A stretch of DNA of 17,673 nucleotides from Stomatobaculum sp. (lineage in GTDB: Bacteria > Bacillota_A > Clostridia > Lachnospirales > Lachnospiraceae), in NCBI GenBank assembly GCA_017449925.1, contig JAFSYO010000020.1:1-17673 (forward strand), read 5' to 3'. Of this stretch, positions 7,578 through 14,020 are shown piece after piece. Both the position numbers and the translations under genes were made by a program. Under the pieces are notes generated by a model, which saw only the letters and a list, made by a program, of their open reading frames with translations, was not told the origin of the DNA and searched no databases. The stretch's first letter is position 1. Each line of letters begins with the position of its first letter.

Positions 7578-9881
7578 ATGGAAGAGCGGGTCCTGGCCGG
7601 GGAGCAGGTGTGGCGCTGGAGCCACAAGTCCGTGCTGGAATGCATCGAGGAGGAACTCCCGGCCTGTACGACGGCCTGTCCGTTCCGGATGGACATCCGT
7701 GATCTGCTGGGAAAGGTGCAGAAGGGGCAGTTTGACGCTGCTTTCCGGCGTTTCAGCAACAGCGTCGGCTTCCCTTTCCTGGTATCCCGGCACTGCGGCG
7801 AACACTGCCGGTCTGTCTGTGTTATGGGGAACCACGGCGGTGCCCTGGACATGCCTAAGCTGGAGCGGGCCATTTTAAGCTTCGCCCGGAACACGAAGCC
7901 GAACCGCTACAACATGCCTCCGAAAAAGGAAAGGATCGCGGTGGTAGGCGCGGGAATGAGCGGACTTGCCTGTGCGCTCCGTTTTCTGAACAGAAAATAT
8001 CCGGTCTCGGTTTTTGAGGCCTCCGGAAGGGCAGGAGGATGTCTCCTTCAGACGGTGGCCCCGGAATTCCTGCAGGAGGAGATCGACCGGCAGTTCCAGT
8101 TCGAGAAATGCGACTGGCATTTCAACGTACGCGTCAAAGATGTCCGCGCCCTGATCAGACAGGGCTACGCCGCGGTCTATGTGGCCACCGGGAAAGACGG
8201 GGATGATTTCGGCCTGTTCCCGGGGCGCCGGCCGGAGGGAGAGCAGGGACAGCCGGATGGTAAGAATGAAGCAAAGGTTACGGCAGGTCTGGAGGAAGGT
8301 ATTTTCTTCGGCGGGGCAATGACAGGAGCAGACCCCATGGAGGCCATCGCCCAGGGATTCCAGGCCCAGACGCTGATCGAGGGATTCCTGAAGACCAGGA
8401 TCATGCGGAACGCGGAACCGGCGCCGGCAAGCAGGATCCAGCTGGCGGAGCGTTTTATTAAGGAGACGCCGCAGGTCCTTCCCGCGGACGGGGAACAATA
8501 TACCAGGGAGGAAGCCGTGGAAGAAGCCTCCCGCTGTTTCCGCTGTCAGTGCGACGCATGCCAGCGCGGCTGCGGCATCCTGGAATACTCCCGGAAGACC
8601 GTGAAGCCTATGGCCCAGGAAGTCTATGTCACGGTGCGCCCCGGTACCCTGGACGGGAACGGGACCGTGTGCACCCGAATGATCGGCAGCTGCAATCACT
8701 GCGGCTACTGCACGGACGTATGTCCGGCGGGGATAGATATCGACCGCTTCCTGCTGCAGAGCCACAGCATGATGCAGCAGAAGGGCGCCATGCCCTGGGC
8801 GTTCCATGAATACTGGCTCCGGGATATGGAGTATTCCAACGGAAAAGGCTCTTATGTTGAGATCGACAGGGAGCACGGCAATTCCGCTGTTTTCTTCCCG
8901 GGCTGCCAGATCGGCGCTTCCGACCCGCGCTATGTCACGGAAAGCTGGAAACTGCTGAAAGAGCTGATTCCGGACGCAGGCCTGCACCTCGGCTGCTGCG
9001 GCGCGCCGGCGGTCTGGGCTGCGGACGATGCCGCCCACCGCGAAGTCCTGGAAAAGATACGCGGCGTCTGGCAGGAAGCAGGGCGCCCGGTCTACGTCAT
9101 GACCTGTCCTTCCTGCATGAAGATGTTCGGGACTTATCTGCCGGAGATTCCGGTGAAGTCCTTCTATGAGGTCCTGGATGAAAAGAAAGTCTCTTTCAGA
9201 AGAAAAGGAAGCGGGGAGACATATTACATCTTTGACCCCTGTTCCTCCAGGAACAAAGAAAGCCTGAAGCAGAGTGTGCGCCGTCTCGCGGAGAGAGGCG
9301 GGTACTTCACGGAGGACAGCGGCGGGGAGGCGACCTGCTGCTCCTACGGCGGGCAGGTGGAGATCGCGGACCCGGGCTATACGGACTGGCTCGCAAAGAA
9401 GCGGGCTTCGGAAAGTGAACTTCCCTATCTCACTTACTGCATCAACTGCAGGGAAAGGTTCGCGGGTCAGGGAAAGGAGACGGTGCATCTCCTGGATCTG
9501 CTCCTGGATCTTAATGACGGGAACAGACTGCCTCCGGGAGTGAACAGGCGGTATGAACAGAAACGGAAGCTGTCCCGGATCCTAAGGGGCGAGGACCCGG
9601 ATGTTCCGGAAAAGGAGGAGGCTGAACGGATGGAGAAATTCTGGGAACTGGATCCGGAGCTGAAGAAAAAACTGGATCTGGAGCACCTGTTCTGCGAAGA
9701 TGTGTGCGCGGTGGTTGAGGCCTGTGAAGAGAGCGGGATGAAGGTCCTGGACCGGGAGACCGGCTTCTTTACGGGCTGCAAAATGATCGGGAACATCACC
9801 TGCTGGGCGACCTACAGGATGGAAGACGGGAAGTACAGGATCATAAACGCATACTCCCACCGGATGAAAGTTGAGGAATGA
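7578..9881 (+). CDS. Multi-cluster Fe-S/flavin oxidoreductase (DVU_1558-like; GltD-like N-terminus, HdrB-like C-terminus)
   Basis: A 767-residue fusion that probably carries electrons for the aldehyde oxidoreductase. Residues 20-100 resemble the Fe-S N-terminus of glutamate synthase small subunit (C30, C34, then HCGEHCRSVC at 72-81). Residues 118-205 hold an FAD Rossmann fold (G124, G126, G129; E147; ending YVATG). The next recognisable block, GIFFGGAMTGADPMEAIAQG at 241-260, is the last strand of the FAD domain, so the usual NAD(P)-binding domain between them is missing. C320-C332 and CNHCGYCTDVCP (372-383) are cluster sites. Two CCG-type modules follow: C443, CCG 473-475, CPSC 510-513; then C555, CCS 587-589, CINC 621-624, as in HdrB/GlpC. 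A small C-terminal domain ends INAYSHRM. AAAGGAGG precedes the ATG. I recall NCBI naming this family a pyridine nucleotide-disulfide oxidoreductase/dicluster-binding protein; I could not check this. Confidence 0.85.
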   Translation: MEERVLAGEQVWRWSHKSVLECIEEELPACTTACPFRMDIRDLLGKVQKGQFDAAFRRFSNSVGFPFLVSRHCGEHCRSVCVMGNHGGALDMPKLERAILSFARNTKPNRYNMPPKKERIAVVGAGMSGLACALRFLNRKYPVSVFEASGRAGGCLLQTVAPEFLQEEIDRQFQFEKCDWHFNVRVKDVRALIRQGYAAVYVATGKDGDDFGLFPGRRPEGEQGQPDGKNEAKVTAGLEEGIFFGGAMTGADPMEAIAQGFQAQTLIEGFLKTRIMRNAEPAPASRIQLAERFIKETPQVLPADGEQYTREEAVEEASRCFRCQCDACQRGCGILEYSRKTVKPMAQEVYVTVRPGTLDGNGTVCTRMIGSCNHCGYCTDVCPAGIDIDRFLLQSHSMMQQKGAMPWAFHEYWLRDMEYSNGKGSYVEIDREHGNSAVFFPGCQIGASDPRYVTESWKLLKELIPDAGLHLGCCGAPAVWAADDAAHREVLEKIRGVWQEAGRPVYVMTCPSCMKMFGTYLPEIPVKSFYEVLDEKKVSFRRKGSGETYYIFDPCSSRNKESLKQSVRRLAERGGYFTEDSGGEATCCSYGGQVEIADPGYTDWLAKKRASESELPYLTYCINCRERFAGQGKETVHLLDLLLDLNDGNRLPPGVNRRYEQKRKLSRILRGEDPDVPEKEEAERMEKFWELDPELKKKLDLEHLFCEDVCAVVEACEESGMKVLDRETGFFTGCKMIGNITCWATYRMEDGKYRIINAYSHRMKVEE

Positions 9882-9885
9882 CGGC

Positions 9886-10131
9886 ATGGATACCAACAAT
9901 CGTGATCCGAAAAATATTGATCCGAAGAGTCTGCAGGAAGGCCTTGCGGGGCGGTATATCTGCGCGAAGTGCAATGTGCCCCTGGAGCCGAAGCAGACAC
10001 ACTTTGTGTATCTTGGACACCCCTTCCACGCGGATATACTCCGCTGTCCTAAATGCGGGAACCTTATGATCGATGAGGAGCTTGTTAAGGGCCGCATGGC
10101 GGAAGTGGAAGAAATGCTGGAGGATAAATAG
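9886..10131 (+). CDS. Small two-CxxC protein (DVU_1557-like redox or zinc-ribbon protein)
   Basis: An 81-residue soluble protein with two metal-binding knuckles, CAKC (C26, C29) and CPKCG (C54, C57). They are linked by FVYLGHPFHADILR and followed by an acidic helix, MIDEELVKGRMAEVEEM. The knuckle spacing suits a zinc ribbon or a rubredoxin-like iron site. I chose the ATG at 9886, with GAGGA at 9873-9877, over the in-frame TTG at 9871 that would overlap the upstream gene. It sits 4 nt after the Fe-S protein and 2 nt before the next start, so it is firmly in the operon. I recall this type as the DVU_1557 family beside aldehyde oxidoreductase genes; its function is unknown to me. Likely roles are electron carrier or metal-binding adaptor. 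Confidence 0.8.
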   Translation: MDTNNRDPKNIDPKSLQEGLAGRYICAKCNVPLEPKQTHFVYLGHPFHADILRCPKCGNLMIDEELVKGRMAEVEEMLEDK

Positions 10132-10133
10132 AA

Positions 10134-10562
10134 ATGGCGGATGTTACAGTGCTCCGGGACCTTCTGGACCGGAGGTACAACTGCGCCCAGGCCATCCTCT
10201 CAGCGGGCCTTGCTGTAAGGGGAGAGGAGAATGAAGGACTGGTGCGGGCGGCTGCGGGCCTGGGATCAGGTCTCGGGGGCTGCGGACGGAACTGCGGCGC
10301 CCTGACGGGGGCAGTCTGTCTTCTGGGACTGTACGCCGGATGGGAGACTCCGGACGAGACGGACAACACCCTTAACCTCATGGCGGAGGAACTGGTCAGC
10401 TGGTTCGAGGAGGCCTGGGGTTCCGTGGAATGTGAGGACATCACGAAGAACCGGCAGTCGGCAAAAGCCGCCCTCTGCCCCCGCCTTACGGAGGAGACTT
10501 ACGTGAAAGCGATGGAGATCCTGGAAAGTTATGGCTTTGTGATGCCGGAGGAGGCGTGGTGA
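10134..10562 (+). CDS. C-GCAxxG-C-C family protein (DVU_1555-like)
   Basis: A 142-residue protein of the C-GCAxxG-C-C family, a small, mostly helical, cysteine-patterned family of unknown role common in anaerobes. The pattern is visible: NCAQAIL (C17), then a glycine-rich GLGSGLGGCGRNCGALTGAVC (C50, C54, C62) and later C100 and C115. Such proteins are often co-located with redox or metal enzymes and may bind a metal or flavin or pass electrons; none of that is shown here. GGAGG lies 10 nt before the ATG. Its stop overlaps the start of the ligase by GTGA, so the two are probably translationally coupled. I recall the D. vulgaris counterpart as DVU_1555. Confidence 0.85.
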   Translation: MADVTVLRDLLDRRYNCAQAILSAGLAVRGEENEGLVRAAAGLGSGLGGCGRNCGALTGAVCLLGLYAGWETPDETDNTLNLMAEELVSWFEEAWGSVECEDITKNRQSAKAALCPRLTEETYVKAMEILESYGFVMPEEAW

Positions 10563-11893
10563 ACGGGAAAGAGCCCCGCGCGCTGATATCTTCAGAGACG
10601 CCCCGCCTACTGAAACCTTCGGCGGTGGAGACCTACGTGCGGGAGGTGACCGGATGCACAGACCGGGCAGCCCTGGAGCAGTGGCAGCTTTTTAAACTGC
10701 GGGAGATGCTCCGGTACGCGAAAAAGCGCAGCCGTTTTTACACGGAACATCTGAAGGACGCGGACCCGGAGAAGATCCGGTCTTTTGAAGATCTCCGGAA
10801 GATCCCCTTTACTTCAGCAGAGGACCTGCGTGCCCTGCCCCAGGACTGGCTGTGCCTTCCGGCTTCGGGGGTGCAGAGGATCGTGACCCTGAAGACCTCC
10901 GGGACTGAGCGGAACCCGAAGCGGATCTTCTTTTCCGCGGAGGAACTGCAGGACACGGTAAATTTCTTCGCGGAGGGGATGACAGAGCTCTCCGGTCCGG
11001 GGGACAAGGTGATGATCCTCTTCCCCTGCAGCCAGCCGGATTCTGTGGGGGATCTCCTGGCGAAAGCGGTGGAACAGAGGGGCATTCCGGCAGTCCGGGA
11101 GGGCGTGCCGAGGGACTTCAAAGAGACTGCCCGGAGGATCCGGGAGGAGGGGTGCACCGTGCTGGCGGGGATCCCGACCCACATCCTGGCAGTGACAGAA
11201 GCCCTGGCGCTGTCAGAGGCAGGAACTATCCACTCCGTGCTTCTCAGCGCGGACACCACGCCGGCGCCGCTGCTCGGAAGAATCGAAGGGCTGCTGGGCT
11301 GTGAGACCTTTCCGCATTACGGCATGACAGAGCTGGGCTACGGCGTGGCAGTGGAGTGCGGCGCCCACAGCGGCTGTCATCTGAAGGAGTGCGACTTTCT
11401 GGTGGAGCTCATCGACCCGGAGACGGGACTGCCCCAGAGCGAAGGAAAGCCCGGGGAGTTCGTTTTTACGACGCTCCGCAGGAAAGCCATGCCTTTTATC
11501 CGCTACCGCACCGGAGATATGGGATACCTGTTCAGCGGTGTCTGTGAGTGCGGCAGCATGGTGAAGAGGATCCTGCCCTGGGGCGGCAGGCGGAACGGGA
11601 AAAGCATCGCGGCCGGGCCCAGGCGCCTTACCCAGTGGGAACTGGATGAGATCCTGTTTTCTGTGCCCGGTCTCATAGATTATGAGATCCGGGAGGATGC
11701 GGGATCTCCGGAGCTTACGGTATACGGCGTGGAGATGCCGGATGCGGAACGCGTCCGGGAGGTTCTGGCGGAACCGGGGAAGCTCGGCGGAACTGCCGCC
11801 GGAGCTCTGAAGATCCATGTAAAGGTAAAGGAAGGATTCACCGGGGGCGGGATGCAGAAAAGGAATGTCGCCGGGATAAAGGAAATACCCTGA
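10559..11893 (+). CDS. AMP-forming ligase, phenylacetate-CoA ligase-like (DVU_1553-like)
   Basis: A 444-residue ANL-superfamily enzyme of the short PaaK type. It would adenylate a carboxylate and, in relatives, transfer it to CoA. Motifs in order: KTSGTERNPKR (P-loop, 112-122), HYGMTELG (A5, Y254-E258), IRYRTGDMG (A7, R315-D320), WGGRRNGKSI (hinge region) and the C-terminal GMQKRN with probable catalytic lysine K434. Cysteines cluster after A5 (ECGAHSGCHLKEC) and in GVCECGS, hinting at a bound metal. The GTG at 10559 overlaps the previous stop (GTGA) and has GGAGG at good spacing; an in-frame GTG at 10556 is the alternative. The operon context suggests a dedicated substrate. It could activate the acid made by the oxidoreductase, or a precursor or peptide carboxylate in a biosynthetic pathway. 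I recall the DVU_1553 family of AMP-dependent CoA ligases here. Confidence 0.85.
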   Translation: MNGKEPRALISSETPRLLKPSAVETYVREVTGCTDRAALEQWQLFKLREMLRYAKKRSRFYTEHLKDADPEKIRSFEDLRKIPFTSAEDLRALPQDWLCLPASGVQRIVTLKTSGTERNPKRIFFSAEELQDTVNFFAEGMTELSGPGDKVMILFPCSQPDSVGDLLAKAVEQRGIPAVREGVPRDFKETARRIREEGCTVLAGIPTHILAVTEALALSEAGTIHSVLLSADTTPAPLLGRIEGLLGCETFPHYGMTELGYGVAVECGAHSGCHLKECDFLVELIDPETGLPQSEGKPGEFVFTTLRRKAMPFIRYRTGDMGYLFSGVCECGSMVKRILPWGGRRNGKSIAAGPRRLTQWELDEILFSVPGLIDYEIREDAGSPELTVYGVEMPDAERVREVLAEPGKLGGTAAGALKIHVKVKEGFTGGGMQKRNVAGIKEIP

Positions 11894-11925
11894 AGGGGAC
11901 GTTCTGACCAGAAAGGATCGAGTCC

Positions 11926-13257
11926 ATGAGAAAGACAACAAGTGTATGCCCGGTGTGTCTGAAGATGATCCCCGCCGAACGAGTGTGGGAAAGACGGGAA
12001 TGGGTGATGCGGAAAGTCTGCCCGGAGCACGGGCCCTTCCGCACCGTGATCTGGCGGGGCAGTGAAGATATAGGACAATGGACGGGAGAGCACCCGGAGA
12101 GCGGCGCGGAGGAAGGTCTCCGCTGCCCCGAGGACTGCCTTCGTTCCGGCGTCTGTGGAAAACATCTGCAGGGCACCTGCTGCACGGTCCTGGAGGTGAC
12201 GAAGCGCTGCGACCTGAACTGCCGATTCTGCTTCGCGGACGGAGGAAACTGCGCGGGAGAAGACATCCCCCTGGAAGAGATCAAAAGACAGATCGACGAT
12301 GTCGTGGAGAAGACCGGAGGCACCCTTCTCCAGCTTTCCGGCGGCGAGCCGACCCTGCGGGACGACCTGCCGGAGATCGTGGCCTATGCCCGGAACGCCG
12401 GGATCGACTATGTTCAGCTGAACACCAACGGCATCCGTCTGTCGAAGGATTTTCACTACATGCACGACCTGTTCCATGCAGGTCTCTCTTTCGTGTTCCT
12501 GCAGTTCGACGGACTGACGGACAGCGTCTATGAAAAACTGCGCGGCCGGAAGCTCCTGAAGATCAAGGAGAAGGCAATCGAGATGATCTCCGGCCACCAT
12601 ATCGGTGTGGTGCTGGTGCCGACGCTGGTGCCGGGGGTGAACACGGACCAGATCGGGGCCATGATCCAGTACGGGATGCGGCGGACGCCCTATATTAAGG
12701 GCATCCATTTCCAGCCGGTGAGCTACTTCGGCAGGATCCCTGCTCTTCCGGAGAATGCGGACCGCTACACCCTGGGGGAGCTGATCGACGACATTGTGGT
12801 CCAGACCAGCGGGTATATTCCAAGGGAGAGCCTGGTGCCTTCCTACTGTGATCATCCGCTTTGCGGACTGCACGGGGACTATATAGCCTGCCCTGACGGA
12901 AAGATCCTTTCTTTAAGCAACCGCTCCAGGAGGCCGTCATGCTGCTGCTCCGGCCCGGAGGAGGGCGCGGCTTCCAAAAACCGTGACTACATCGGCAGCC
13001 GATGGTCCAGGACGGATGAGTGGGATGCTTACAGCCAGGATGAACCGGAGGACCCGGAGAGCTTCGAGGGCTTCCTGGAACTGAAGAGTATCCATGGCTT
13101 CACCATCACCTCCATGGATTTCCAGGACGCAGGAAACCTGGACGCGGAGCGGCTGCGCCAGTGCAGTCTCCATGTGTACCGGGACGGGAAACTGATCCCG
13201 TTCTGCGCAGCGTATCTGTCAGGAATAAAAAAAGCCGCGGAATGGAGACTGGTATGA
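11926..13257 (+). CDS. trsS: Radical SAM protein TrsS-like
   Basis: A 443-residue radical SAM enzyme. The [4Fe-4S]-SAM motif is CDLNCRFC (C95, C99, C102), followed by GGEPT (139-143). Before it is a cysteine-rich N-terminal module with CPVC (8-11) and CPEHG (32-36), plus C67, C71, C77, C85 and C86. That head is typical of MJ0619-like and tetraether-lipid-synthase-like radical SAM proteins. After the barrel lie C308, C313, C322, a CCC triplet (339-341), C413 and C427 (IPFCAAYLSG), which could hold auxiliary clusters. From memory, NCBI calls this family radical SAM (seleno)protein TrsS because some members carry selenocysteine. This copy has no internal TGA, so it would be the all-cysteine form. 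The start has AAAGGA about 9 nt upstream. It follows the ligase by 32 bp and overlaps the methyltransferase by ATGA. Its substrate is unknown. Confidence 0.87.
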   Translation: MRKTTSVCPVCLKMIPAERVWERREWVMRKVCPEHGPFRTVIWRGSEDIGQWTGEHPESGAEEGLRCPEDCLRSGVCGKHLQGTCCTVLEVTKRCDLNCRFCFADGGNCAGEDIPLEEIKRQIDDVVEKTGGTLLQLSGGEPTLRDDLPEIVAYARNAGIDYVQLNTNGIRLSKDFHYMHDLFHAGLSFVFLQFDGLTDSVYEKLRGRKLLKIKEKAIEMISGHHIGVVLVPTLVPGVNTDQIGAMIQYGMRRTPYIKGIHFQPVSYFGRIPALPENADRYTLGELIDDIVVQTSGYIPRESLVPSYCDHPLCGLHGDYIACPDGKILSLSNRSRRPSCCCSGPEEGAASKNRDYIGSRWSRTDEWDAYSQDEPEDPESFEGFLELKSIHGFTITSMDFQDAGNLDAERLRQCSLHVYRDGKLIPFCAAYLSGIKKAAEWRLV

Positions 13258-13904
13258 GCTGGTGGAGCTGTCTCTTTGAGGGGAGCCAGGAGGGAGAACG
13301 CCCCGGAGGATTACGGCTGACGGAGAGGGGCGCGGATCTCTGCGCTTTCTCAAAGGGAGACCGCGTCCTGGATGTGGCTGCCGGGGATGGCAGCACAGTG
13401 CGCTTTCTGCGGGAGAAGACCGGCTGTATCGCGGAAGGCGTAGACCTGGACCCGCGGGGAGAAGGCGTGAAAAAAGGAAATGCGCTGTCTCTTCCCTACC
13501 TTCCCGCTTCCTTTGACGGCTGCTGTATGGAGTGCGCACTGTCCCAGATCCGGGAGCCGGATCGGGCCCTGGCGGAATGCTTCCGGGTGCTCCGCCCCGG
13601 AGGCAGGATCTTCATCAGCGGACTATACGCAAAAGAAGGAGAAGGATGTCTGGAAAGTCCTTTCGGGTGTCTGGAAACGAAGCGGAAGATCATTTGCAGG
13701 ATGGAAGCCGCCGGTTTCTTCGTGAAACACTTCGAGGATCACAGCGAGGAGCTTATCCGGACCCTGGCGGAATTTATGTTCCGGGGAGACGCCTGCGGGT
13801 TTCCGGGACGGATGTTCACGGACGCCGGAATCAGGAGAAAAGACATCGGATATTACCTCCTGACCGCAGAAAAAGGAAAACTCCGGGACTTTGAGTCTTT
13901 CTGA
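13254..13904 (+). CDS. trsM: SAM-dependent methyltransferase TrsM-like (DVU_1556-like)
   Basis: A 216-residue class I methyltransferase. Motif I is VLDVAAGDGST (38-48), an acidic D65/D67 pair follows, then the LPASFDGC region and LRPGGRIFISG, all in standard order. Cysteines are numerous (C30, C58, C80, C81, C84 and others), which is odd for this fold and fits the Cys-rich company. The ATG at 13254 overlaps the radical SAM stop (ATGA), with GGAG 5 nt upstream. Longer in-frame starts upstream would lie deep inside the radical SAM gene and are rejected. Tight coupling to the radical SAM gene suggests they act on the same molecule. I recall this family as TrsM/DVU_1556, and its substrate is not known to me. 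A strong terminator follows, so it ends the operon. Confidence 0.87.
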   Translation: MSWWSCLFEGSQEGERPGGLRLTERGADLCAFSKGDRVLDVAAGDGSTVRFLREKTGCIAEGVDLDPRGEGVKKGNALSLPYLPASFDGCCMECALSQIREPDRALAECFRVLRPGGRIFISGLYAKEGEGCLESPFGCLETKRKIICRMEAAGFFVKHFEDHSEELIRTLAEFMFRGDACGFPGRMFTDAGIRRKDIGYYLLTAEKGKLRDFESF

Positions 13905-13939
13905 AGAACCATCGGCAAGGTCGATGATTCACATTAAGG

Positions 13940-13970
13940 CCGCTGATTTCACAATCAGCGGTTTTTGTTT
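13940..13970 (+). terminator. Intrinsic terminator ending the accessory operon
   Basis: CCGCTGATT (13940-13948) pairs perfectly with AATCAGCGG (13953-13961) across a TCAC loop, followed by TTTTTGTTTT. It separates the radical SAM/methyltransferase operon from the MmgE/PrpD gene. Confidence 0.95.
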
Positions 13971-14020
13971 TACTATGAATTCAGGAGAAAAAAACGCAAA
14001 ATCCTGCGGAGGAAATACAT

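Noticed and set aside
7875..9488. 537-codon open frame on the minus strand
   Set aside because: Antisense to the Fe-S/flavin protein, with no recognisable motif and no credible ribosome site; a shadow of GC-biased codons.
11680..12873. 397-codon minus-strand frame spanning the end of the ligase and most of the radical SAM gene
   Set aside because: It crosses two well-supported genes with intact motifs and has no domain of its own.
13161..13253. Longer N-terminus for the methyltransferase within the radical SAM gene
   Set aside because: It would overlap by nearly 100 bp and adds residues unlike the family; the ATGA overlap at 13254 is the better start.
11926..13257. Selenoprotein status (in-frame TGA) for the radical SAM gene
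   Set aside because: The frame is uninterrupted to its terminal TGA, which overlaps the next start. The C-terminus looks complete (IPFCAAYLSG then a short basic tail), so no recoding is needed.
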